Shown here: in pieces, positions 8,601-14,898 of the stretch | Numbering within the stretch: position 1 is the first letter of the stretch | How the letters are laid out: each line of letters opens with the position of its first letter | Source: Coemansia sp. RSA 1804 | Lineage: Eukaryota; Kickxellomycota; Kickxellomycetes; Kickxellales; Kickxellaceae | Reading direction: 5' to 3' | NCBI GenBank assembly: GCA_027578815.1 | Contig: JANBTH010000555.1 | Span: forward strand, 1-14,898 | DNA: 14,898 nucleotides | Position numbers and translations under genes: made by a program | The notes under the pieces: model-generated | The model's database searches: none | What the model saw: only the letters and a program-made list of their open reading frames with translations | What the model was told of the DNA's origin: nothing

Positions 8601-9305
8601 ATGTCTAACAAAGCGACCAAGCTAATGGAGCTCCATGCACTTCTGGTCGAGTATGGTCTTGACAGAACGCTATCTTCGCTTGTTTCGGAAGCGGCGCACG
8701 TTGGAAAGGGTAACCAGGAGGTTCAGCTATTTTTTGAGTCAATAATGGCATTACAAACAGATACGGTTACGCAAACATTACAGCTATCACACGAAGGATG
8801 CAACACTTTAGGATCGTCTGCCGAAAGCAGCAGCTCAGAGAGCAGTTCGGGATCGAGCTACAAAAGCGCAAAGGATGCTTTAGACCATGCTAGTAGCGGA
8901 AATGGCACAAGCATCGATGAAGCAGTTTCTACTCGGAATGATGCTTGCTCGGGACTAGATAATAAAGCTGGCAACGGACTAAAGCAGTCGGCCAAGAAGA
9001 GAAAGCTGCCCGTTGAAACCTCACTAAAGCCAGAGGCGAATAGCCAGTTCTCTAGGAAAGATGGCTCTTCGAAAACCCCGTTTTGTCGCATACGACCCGA
9101 AGAGGTTGTTTATGTGGACGACCGACTAAAAGACAATAGATACACAGCCAAGGGCGGAACCTCGGGCGATTTTGGGTACAAAGCGCACAAGGATCTTGTT
9201 GTCAAGCATGGCAAAGGATTTACTAAAGAAAAGAACAAGAAGAAACGTGGGTCCTATGGTGGCGGCCGGATCACAATGGAATCGCACTCCATCAAGTTTA
9301 CGTAG
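8601..9305 (+). CDS. SRP40: small nucleolar Srp40/Nopp140-type protein with SRP40 C-terminal domain
   Basis: At 234 residues, this is a compact member of the Srp40 (yeast)/NOLC1 (Nopp140) group, nucleolar phosphoproteins that chaperone snoRNP assembly. The C-terminal domain at about 159-234 is diagnostic: TPFCRIRPEEVVYVDDRL, then DNRYTAKGG, the GYKAHKDLVVKHGKGF segment, KKKRGSYGGG and a final SIKF. The N-terminus (about 6-31, LMELHALLVEYGLDRTLSSL) resembles the LisH segment of Nopp140. The middle has only one short Ser-rich patch (73-86) instead of many Ser/acidic and Lys/Pro blocks, and a nuclear-localisation-like KKRK at 132-135. The ATG at 8601 is preferred over the in-frame ATG at 8463, since the LisH-like segment starts just after it. 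Its neighbour beyond CSN5, RIX7, also works in the nucleolus. The domain call is strong; the start is moderately sure. Confidence 0.88.
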   Translation: MSNKATKLMELHALLVEYGLDRTLSSLVSEAAHVGKGNQEVQLFFESIMALQTDTVTQTLQLSHEGCNTLGSSAESSSSESSSGSSYKSAKDALDHASSGNGTSIDEAVSTRNDACSGLDNKAGNGLKQSAKKRKLPVETSLKPEANSQFSRKDGSSKTPFCRIRPEEVVYVDDRLKDNRYTAKGGTSGDFGYKAHKDLVVKHGKGFTKEKNKKKRGSYGGGRITMESHSIKFT

Positions 9306-9506
9306 GCATTACACCCACCAGAAATTGAAGTGCGCTTGAGCCGGTCCCCGTTGTGATTTTCCACTCCCTTTTTTCATGTTTCAGAAAGATGGGTTTTGTT
9401 TGCATTTCTTCTCTTGAGTTTTAAACAAATTGATGATACATACTCTTCTTTTAAAAAAAACTTTTACTTTCATTTAGCATTGTTGTCTTGTGTGTTGCTT
9501 TGAAGG

Positions 9507-10340
9507 ATGAGCTTTTTCGGTCTTGGGTAAGTAATGACCATCGCGAATCCGTGTCTTTTTTTAAAAAGCGCCCTGACCATGATTAGCTCCAAGTTGATTA
9601 CAATTTATTCTTCACTTTTCCTATATGCGCAAGTCCGACTGACTTTTTTTGCAATGCGTTTGGTGCTGCGATGGTGCTAATGTAGGAAGCTTGCTGGTAT
9701 TGGAAAGCAAAAACAGATTAACGTGCCTTTATCAGGAGCAGCTAAACCCCAGCTGCCTCTCTTCTTGCGCAAGAGCTTTGCGCAGTCACATCTAGTCAAA
9801 GGGAGTTTTAAAGGCGTGGTGCAGCAGCCGAAATACGCAGACTTGAACGAATGGCTGTCAATCAACACCTTTGAGTTTTTCAACCTCATAAACCTGTTCT
9901 ACGGAGTAATAACCGAGTTCTGCACAATCAACGAATGTCCCTCGATGAGCGCCGGTCCAAACACAGAGTATACTTGGTCAGACACCCAGCGCAAAACCAT
10001 CAAGCTTGCAGCACCCCAGTACATTGACTACGTGCTATCACAGATTCAGACAATGTTGGACGATGAGCGTATGTTCCCGACAAAAATCGGAGCCGACTTT
10101 CCAAAAGATATACGCGCCACATTGGTGGTTATCTATCGCCATCTATTTCGCATTCTTGCACACATGTACTGGTCGCACTATGTTGAGCTTGTTAACCTTA
10201 AAATAGAGGGCCACGTCAACTCGTTGTTTGCTCATTTTATATCGTTTGTAAAGGAGTTTGATTTGCTTGACCGCAAGGACATGACACCCATGCTGGATCT
10301 GATTGTATACTATGAGCAACAGGGTATTATTATCTCTTAG
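9507..10340 (+). CDS. MOB2: Mob2-type NDR/LATS kinase activator
   Basis: This Mob family protein binds and activates NDR kinases (Cbk1/Orb6) to control polarity and cell separation. I build exon 1 at 9507-9526 and exon 2 at 9686-10340, giving 224 residues. Mob2 rather than Mob1 is indicated by the MSFF start, the SFAQSHLVKGSFKGVVQQPKY segment (37-57) and the ending YYEQQGIII, all like yeast Mob2. The core has NEWLSINTFEFFN, FYGVITEFC and SAGPNTEYTW. The zinc ligands appear complete: C86 and C91 in FCTINEC and H166 and H171 in HMYWSH. Without exon 1 the long frame opens only at GTG, so the short first exon is needed for an ATG. The protein lacks the long low-complexity N-terminal tail of yeast Mob2. 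Confidence 0.92.
9527..9685 (+). other. MOB2 intron after a 20-nt first exon
   Basis: This 159-nt intron has the donor GG|GTAAGT and the acceptor GTAG|G. It splits a Gly codon, joining MSFFGL and G to KLAGIGKQKQ in frame. A possible branch site CTGAC at 9639-9643 is followed by a T-run; CTAAT at 9677-9681 is very close to the acceptor. Splicing gives the Mob2-like MSFF start. Confidence 0.85.
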
Positions 10341-10690
10341 GGCATTTCTTTTTTCTTTCTTTCTTTCTTTCTCAAGGCTCCCTTCCATTCAGTATATAAT
10401 TGTTTGATGTGTTTATTTCGTTGCAATCTGCGTTACCAAATAAGCAGCCTTATCCACGTGATGTGGCCCATTTACTTCTTTTTCTCTGCGGTATGGTCTA
10501 TAGCCTAGCGTAGCTGAAGTACAGAGCTTTTAGAAAGCGATTGTGCTCCAATATTCTCTATTCTTTCTCGCACCGTTAATATTCTCCATATAACCGCGTC
10601 TTTTGCATGTGTCTGTCTTTTTATTTATTCGTCAAAGCACAGGGTTCTGGAGAGCACACACAGACCTAAACATACATTCCTTCTATCGCC
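10341..10690 (+). promoter_or_regulatory. MOB2 3' flank and BRD8-type gene promoter region
   Basis: This 350-bp spacer lies between two same-strand genes. It begins with five TTTC units at 10352-10371 in the presumed MOB2 3' UTR. A palindromic E-box CACGTG, extended to CCACGTGAT, lies at 10456-10461, about 230 bp before the next ATG. Such sites bind bHLH factors (Cbf1/Pho4 type) in fungi. No coding frame of note is present. Confidence 0.5.
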
Positions 10691-12469
10691 ATGGCGCAAA
10701 GCATGACCCCATCGGCTTCTTCAAAGGAGTACACAACCCACGACATGCTAGTTATTCTAAGCCTTGTATCCGCCCTGGGTGTAGATAGATGGGAGCAAGT
10801 TGCAACTGTTGCATCGAAAATCCATCTGCCGCTCTTTAGAAGAGGTCCTGAGAACGAGTACACCGACCACGAATGCCAACGTATATACAGCAAAGCGATG
10901 CAAACCTTTTCCAGAAACTACAGCGGTGACTCGGACAAAACGGCACTAGATAAAGCAATATTTGTACTTCGGGACCTGCGGTTGGATGAGATACAAAGTA
11001 AACTCAACGATATCGATGCTGTGCTGGACAGCCCAATAAACAAGCGTGGTACATCTATTGCAAAGGAGACGCAGACATCCGAATTGGAGACAGCTTCCAA
11101 TGTTAGTTCAGGCTATATAACAGGCGATATTGACAAGAACTCTACTTTGATGGAGTCAAAGAGTGGTATACCTCGTACCATAGACTCTTTGGCATCGGTT
11201 GACAAGACTAAAAAGGATTACACGGTCAATCCACATGCAGCCACACTGCCTGAGGTTCAAACACAAGAAGTACATGCAGATTCTGACAAAGAGTCTGCAG
11301 GGAAAACAATAAAGCTCTTTGATGTTCGGAAGGCACCGCCAACCACGCCCGACGAGGAAAGACTTGTGAAGACGTCAGCACCGATGACACATTCCACAAA
11401 CGACGATGTACTGGAAACCGCATACGGCACGGTTCGGGGAACTTCCGAGGATGGGATAGCGGGCCATGGATCCGCTGATGAGCAGCCGTCTTTGGTTGGC
11501 CAAGCTAGCAAGGGCAGCGCTAGAACGGAAGCCAAAAACAACAGTTTGGATTTGGGACACATCAAGGTCAAGGAAAACCAGAACAAAGCCTCTATGGAGA
11601 ACGAGCATATTACTAGTCCGAAAAGAACAAATTCAGAAACGGGCAGCAACCAACCGGTCCATGTCAAGGAACGGGTTCCAAAATCAGTTGATGTACAAAA
11701 GTCAGAGGTCGAGATGAACATGTTGTATACAAAAGCCAGTACTGAGCAGAGTCGGGAAATGGCCAAGGGGAGGCAAAGAGATTACGATCATACAGCCAGT
11801 GAAAATGCAGAGGAATTTGTATCCATGAATGATGACGTAGTGTACGCATCGGCGCCAGCTACCACAGAGAACAAAGCGGCTTCATTGATGGTTGACGAAC
11901 AGCAACTCAAGAACTGGAAGAAGAACATAAATATGGTATGGCGCGATCTTTCTGGACATCGGTTTGGCAGCATGTTCATCAGTCCAATAAAGTCAGTTGA
12001 CGCACCAAAGTACTATGATGTTATCCGAAGGCCAATGGATCTAAAAACAATCAAGAACCGAGTGCGGGACGAGGAGATCACAACAACAGTGGAATTCTAC
12101 CGTGATATAATGCATATGCTGATGAATGCGCTAATGTACAATGGTGAGGACACCGAGGTCTACCAGATGGCCATGGAGTTTATTCCAGATGCGCAGGCGT
12201 GTGTCGAACAGCTACTCCAGACAGAAGAGGCTGTGAAGCATCCAGAGACCAGCGGAAATAGTGGCAGCAGCAATGACTCTGCCAACGTGAATGCACCGAG
12301 TGTGAACGTGCCTTTGGGACCATATGCAGGAGGCGGGCTGAAGACTGAAGATGATTCCAGGACCATCGAGCACCACGAAGAAGAAGATAGCGATGCATCG
12401 TCAGCCCCAGCCAAACGTAGGCGGCGAGTGGCTTCTGAACGTGCCTCAAAGCACCTGCGGAGCGGATAG
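10691..12469 (+). CDS. BRD8/Bdc1-type bromodomain protein, probable NuA4 acetyltransferase subunit
   Basis: This 592-residue intronless protein starts at an ATG. Residues 15-130 resemble the N-terminal region of animal BRD8: a SANT-like helical part (THDMLVILSLVSALGVDRWEQVA) followed by a Leu/Asp helical stretch. Residues 130-395 are polar, Ser/Thr/Lys/Glu-rich and probably disordered. A single bromodomain covers about 405-510, with WKKNINMVWRDLSGHRFGSM, the FISPIK and YYDVIRRPMDLKTIK segments, and the acetyl-lysine Asn at N484 in ALMYNGED. These phrases match BRD8 more closely than BET or Gcn5 bromodomains. The C-terminus is acidic then basic, with KRRRR and SERASKHLRSG, probably nuclear targeting. 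In S. pombe the BRD8 counterpart Bdc1 is a NuA4 subunit, so the same role is inferred here. The absence of a second bromodomain argues against Bdf1/BET. Confidence 0.88.
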   Translation: MAQSMTPSASSKEYTTHDMLVILSLVSALGVDRWEQVATVASKIHLPLFRRGPENEYTDHECQRIYSKAMQTFSRNYSGDSDKTALDKAIFVLRDLRLDEIQSKLNDIDAVLDSPINKRGTSIAKETQTSELETASNVSSGYITGDIDKNSTLMESKSGIPRTIDSLASVDKTKKDYTVNPHAATLPEVQTQEVHADSDKESAGKTIKLFDVRKAPPTTPDEERLVKTSAPMTHSTNDDVLETAYGTVRGTSEDGIAGHGSADEQPSLVGQASKGSARTEAKNNSLDLGHIKVKENQNKASMENEHITSPKRTNSETGSNQPVHVKERVPKSVDVQKSEVEMNMLYTKASTEQSREMAKGRQRDYDHTASENAEEFVSMNDDVVYASAPATTENKAASLMVDEQQLKNWKKNINMVWRDLSGHRFGSMFISPIKSVDAPKYYDVIRRPMDLKTIKNRVRDEEITTTVEFYRDIMHMLMNALMYNGEDTEVYQMAMEFIPDAQACVEQLLQTEEAVKHPETSGNSGSSNDSANVNAPSVNVPLGPYAGGGLKTEDDSRTIEHHEEEDSDASSAPAKRRRRVASERASKHLRSG

Positions 12470-12654
12470 GTTTCATTTGTTCGTTTGTTTGTTTTCCATA
12501 TTCACCGACCAGCATATCAGAAAAGCATAAAATAATATTTCAAGGAATAAAAGCTGAGAAAAGAAACAAAAAGAAGCTTTTTCCCAATAGAAAAGCGAGG
12601 AAAGCCCTAGTAGAAAAAGCAATCAAAGAAAATAAGAAAGTGGGTTAGAAACGC
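12470..12654. terminator. convergent 3'-end region between the bromodomain gene and ATG8
   Basis: These 185 bp separate two converging stop codons. The plus-strand gene has AATAAA at 12546-12551, about 77 nt after its stop. I see no clear AATAAA for ATG8 on the minus strand. The region is otherwise purine-rich (A/G) on the plus strand. Confidence 0.5.
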
Positions 12655-13335
12655 TCAAATGGATGGAGCACCGAAAGTATTCTCGCCAGAGTAGGTTATG
12701 TAAAGGAAACCATCATCATCTTTGTGCTCCTCGTATACGGAAGACATCAAGGCGGCAGTCGGGGGAAGAATCTCGTTGACAAAAATAAAGATGGCCTTTT
12801 CGGGGCTAAGCTTGATCCGTTTACGAATGACATAGACAAACTGGCCAACAGTCAAGTCGGCAGGCACGAGATACTTTTTCTTGTCAATGGTTTGTATGTC
12901 GCTCTTCTCGACCTTTTCGCAAATAACCTACAGAAAGCAGGGAGAAATACAGGTTTGATAGACAAGTGGACACATGCGTGTGGATGTATAATATTATAAG
13001 AAGCAATATTAACATATGCAATACATAAAGCAGGCAAGGAAGCTAGGTGGTGCACATGGGTAGAAATGAGATTGGTTGAAGCAGAAACCAAAGCGGCATC
13101 CAAAGGACAGGCAAGAAACTTACCGGAATGCGGTCAGGGTACTTTCTTCTAATCCGATCGGCCTCCTCCTGGCGCTTCTCTATAAAGTAGATGACACAGA
13201 GACTTTGAAAGAAAATTAGCAGAAGAACAGGCGTGTGTGTGCAAAACAGGGTGCATGGCAAAAGGAGACAGAAGGAGTCTGAGAGTGGAGCTGGGGCTTA
13301 CCAAAAGGATGTTCGTCCTTGAACTTTGACCTCAT
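12655..13335 (-). CDS. ATG8: autophagy ubiquitin-like protein Atg8
   Basis: Atg8 is conjugated to phosphatidylethanolamine on autophagosome membranes. I build three exons: 13302-13335 (34 nt), 13124-13179 (56 nt) and 12655-12927 (273 nt), giving 120 residues. Exon 1 encodes MRSKFKDEHPF, exon 2 EKRQEEADRIRRKYPDRIP and exon 3 begins VICEKVEKSDIQTIDKKKYL. The ubiquitin fold segments VPADLTVGQFVYVIRKRIKL, FVNEILPPTAALMSSVYEEH and DGFLYITYSGENTFG are near-identical to the family. The lipidated glycine is G116, the standard position, with a four-residue tail APSI that Atg4 must remove. The pocket for AIM/LIR motifs appears intact. The upstream region has paired E-boxes. ODC lies upstream on the same strand. 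Confidence 0.96.
12928..13123 (-). other. ATG8 intron 2
   Basis: This 196-nt phase 0 intron has donor CCG|GTAAGT and acceptor CTGTAG|GTT. It joins DRIP to VICEK exactly as in unspliced Atg8 proteins. It carries no long open frame in the gene's direction. Confidence 0.9.
13180..13301 (-). other. ATG8 intron 1
   Basis: This 122-nt phase 1 intron has donor TTTG|GTAAGC and acceptor TATAG|AG. It joins HPF and a split Glu codon to KRQEEA, as in the family. It leaves a 34-nt first coding exon. Confidence 0.9.
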
Positions 13336-13752
13336 TTTGGGCTGGGGCTAGAGCTGGGGCTGGGGGGAATAGAACTTGTAGGTTCGAAAGACTGCAAAAA
13401 GGGTGATGGACCGAATGAGCGGGTGCTGTGCTAGAATTAAAAAGGACTCGAAGGCCAAGAGGCAAGAGCAAAGAATGAAGAGAAGGACAAATTGGTATTG
13501 AGTAATATAGTGCAAGACTAGAAAAACAAAACAAAAAAACAGAAAACAAAAAGAATAAGCAACAGAAAGCTGAAGAAAAAGGTAAAAAAGGCGACAGAAA
13601 GAGATGATGCGGTGTGGGGTGGGGGGTTGGTTATTCTTTCTTTCTTTCTTTCTGAGCTGGCTTGTGGGCTGCATTGTTTTCTGGCATTCCATTGCATTCC
13701 GCTTTTCTTTTCTTTCTCTTTCCAACCCAATCCGGGCGGCATCATTTGGGCA

Positions 13753-13775
13753 CACGTGCAGCGCGCTGCCACGTG
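13753..13775. promoter_or_regulatory. paired CACGTG E-boxes in an imperfect palindrome
   Basis: Two CACGTG sites, at 13753-13758 and 13770-13775, flank the palindrome CAGCGCGCTG (13759-13768) plus one extra C. They lie about 420 bp upstream of the ATG8 start. The second reads GTCACGTG on the minus strand. CACGTG is the classic bHLH site (Cbf1/Pho4/MITF-TFE families). Binding here is inferred, not shown. Confidence 0.5.
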
Positions 13776-13824
13776 ACGGAGGGGCAGGCGCCAGACACCA
13801 ATGAGCAGAGCGGCATTTGCAGCC

Positions 13825-13896
13825 GCAGTCGCAGTCGCAGTCGCAGTCGCAGTCGCAGTCGCAGTCGCAGTCGCAGTCGCAGTCGCAGTCGCAGTC
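13825..13896. repeat. perfect 12-copy hexanucleotide tandem repeat (GCAGTC)n
   Basis: Twelve uninterrupted copies of GCAGTC fill 72 bp. No frame on either strand contains a stop; the frames read Ala-Val, Gln-Ser and Ser-Arg on plus, and Asp-Cys, Thr-Ala and Leu-Arg on minus. It lies outside the supported genes, between ODC and ATG8. Confidence 0.97.
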
Positions 13897-13946
13897 GCCC
13901 AGACTCGCCTCATTTCCTGGCCGCGCAGGCAGGAGCTGTAGGAAGA

Positions 13947-13976
13947 GCAGAAGCAGAAGCAGAAACAGAAGCGGGT
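13947..13976. repeat. imperfect GCAGAA hexamer run
   Basis: About five degenerate six-base units (GCAGAA, with variants such as ACAGAA) lie some 50 bp from the perfect GCAGTC tract. They suggest repeated slippage in this spacer. Confidence 0.6.
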
Positions 13977-14109
13977 TGAAAGAGTGCCTGGTGCATGGCA
14001 TGGCATGGGATGAGATGGCGGTGGACGATACATTGGCGGCTGGTAGAGTGCGGGGCGGATTGTTAAAAGGAAGCGAGAAGAAAAGGTCTAGAGATAGAAA
14101 CAGCTACAG

Positions 14110-14898
14110 CTACAGAAGCAGGCGCTCGGAGTCGACGTAGACAACGTCGCTGATGGCAAAGCCGTTGAAGCGCGAGGCAGCGCAGATGGTGTAAGCGCCC
14201 ATTCGGTCGAAGGCCAGCCAGTCGCCGACGCGGAGCTCGGGCAGCAGACCAGAGGGCATGATGCAGTCGATGGAGTCGCAGGTGGGGCCCCACAGGCTGC
14301 TCTCATAGAGAGTATCTGCGTCGGCGTCGGCGCGGGTCGTCAGCACGCGCGGCAGCGGTTGCTGGTGGTCGAACATGATGCAGTTGAAGCTGCCGTAGAC
14401 GCCGTCGTTGACGTAGTACATAAAGGCGGGCGCAGTGCTGGAATCAGCATCAGCATCGGCGTCAGAGCGCACAACCTGGCGGCGCGCGACAACGTTGACA
14501 GCCAGCGAGAAGGCGGAGGCTACAAAGTAGCGGCCGGGCTCGGCGATGATGCGCACGTCAGCGTGGGAGGAGCGCGGGAAGTAGCGGTCAATTGCGTCGG
14601 CAAGCACGGCAGCAACGGCGCCAAACGACAGGCCGCTCTGGTCGCCACGCCCAGGAAAGCCGCCGCCAACATCCAGAATGGTGAGACGGAGCCCGAGGTC
14701 GCTGGCCTGGTCAAATACGCGACGCGCACGCTGCACAGCGTCGCTGAAGGCTGCCTCGCTCTTACAGCCGCTGCCGACATGGAAGCTGACACCCACAACA
14801 TCCACGCCCAGTCGCCGCGCTGTGGCAAGAAGCGCCGCCGTGGTGTCTGGCGCTGCCCCGAACTTGAGTCCCAGCTGGCACAGCGAGCTGGAGTCGTC
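14110..14898 (-). CDS. ornithine decarboxylase, C-terminal part (cut by window edge)
   Basis: This PLP enzyme converts ornithine to putrescine, the first step of polyamine synthesis. The visible 262 residues run in frame from the right edge to a TAG at 14110-14112; the N-terminal part with the PLP lysine lies outside. Visible motifs are LGLKFGA (about 9-15), SFHVGSG (38-44), the phosphate-binding LDVGGGFPG (75-83), EPGRYFV (120-126), YYVNDGVYGSFNCIMFDH (161-178) and the active-site WGPTCD with C207, followed by VGDWLAFDRMGAYT and FNGF. The protein ends about 17 residues after FNGF and lacks the long C-terminal tail of vertebrate ODC. Two variable loops carry Asp-Ala repeats. The coding region is clearly richer in GC than other genes here. 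The Cys motif and acidic loop favour ODC over antizyme-inhibitor-like proteins. The usual symbol would be SPE1/ODC1. Confidence 0.95.
   Translation of the reverse strand, partial: DDSSSLCQLGLKFGAAPDTTAALLATARRLGVDVVGVSFHVGSGCKSEAAFSDAVQRARRVFDQASDLGLRLTILDVGGGFPGRGDQSGLSFGAVAAVLADAIDRYFPRSSHADVRIIAEPGRYFVASAFSLAVNVVARRQVVRSDADADADSSTAPAFMYYVNDGVYGSFNCIMFDHQQPLPRVLTTRADADADTLYESSLWGPTCDSIDCIMPSGLLPELRVGDWLAFDRMGAYTICAASRFNGFAISDVVYVDSERLLL

Larger units (their letters stand above)
13336..14109. promoter_or_regulatory. ATG8 upstream region and ODC 3' flank, repeat-rich
   Basis: These 774 bp lie between the ODC stop and the ATG8 start, both on the minus strand. The part next to ATG8 is C/T-rich on the coding strand and has no upstream ATG for at least 150 nt. 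It holds (TTTC)4 at 13637-13652, two CACGTG E-boxes at 13753-13775, twelve GCAGTC units at 13825-13896 and a GCAGAA-like run at 13947-13976. Several frames stay open through here only because the hexamer lacks stops; none starts at a convincing ATG with coding character, so I call no gene. Confidence 0.55.

Noticed and set aside
13379..13390. GGTTCGAAA resembling a tRNA B box
   Set aside because: There is no matching A box, acceptor stem or cloverleaf around it.
13348..14033. Minus-strand frames of 171 and 217 residues with Asp-Cys or Thr-Ala runs
   Set aside because: They cross the same hexamer tract, are Phe/Ser low complexity elsewhere, and show no known domain; the sequence is better explained as ATG8 upstream DNA.
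13662..14140. Two plus-strand frames with Ser-Arg or Gln-Ser runs that look like an RS-domain protein
   Set aside because: They are open mainly because GCAGTC repeats have no stop in any frame. They lack a convincing ATG start, and one overlaps the ODC end in antisense.

Overview
The window looks like nuclear DNA of a fungus. It carries eukaryotic spliceosomal introns and genes close together on both strands, most of them without introns. The gene set is housekeeping: COQ2, an Irc21-like cytochrome b5, RIX7, CSN5, SRP40, MOB2, a BRD8/Bdc1-type bromodomain protein, ATG8 and ornithine decarboxylase. A CSN5 and a BRD8-type NuA4 subunit beside a MOB2 that keeps its zinc ligands fit a fungus outside the budding yeasts. 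The compact layout suggests an early-diverging lineage such as Kickxellomycotina (Coemansia-like), but that placement is inference. I see no mobile element, CRISPR array, tRNA or rRNA gene.

Layout, left to right. 1-328: no gene seen. 329-1919 (-): COQ2, two exons split by a GC-AG intron. 2247-2885 (+): a four-segment membrane protein I do not recognise. 3235-3735 (-): stand-alone cytochrome b5 domain protein. 4383-7076 (+): RIX7, a double AAA ATPase. 7192-8166 (-): CSN5, convergent with RIX7 across only 115 bp. 8601-9305 (+): a small SRP40/Nopp140-type protein. 9507-10340 (+): MOB2 with a 20-nt first exon. 10691-12469 (+): BRD8/Bdc1-type bromodomain protein. 12655-13335 (-): ATG8 in three exons. 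13336-14109: a repeat-rich ATG8 upstream region with paired E-boxes and a perfect 12-copy hexanucleotide repeat. 14110-14898 (-): the C-terminal two thirds or so of ornithine decarboxylase, cut by the window edge.

The genes serve separate housekeeping tasks: ubiquinone synthesis, ribosome biogenesis (RIX7 and SRP40, on either side of CSN5), deneddylation, NDR-kinase signalling, NuA4 chromatin acetylation, autophagy and polyamine synthesis. I see no gene cluster working as one pathway and no convincing undescribed system. The points most worth a second look are gene-structure details (GC-AG intron, 20-nt exon, overlapping 3' ends), the unrecognised membrane protein, and the ATG8 upstream region. 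The ODC end is visibly richer in GC than the rest and carries several six-base repeats, both in the coding region and outside it.
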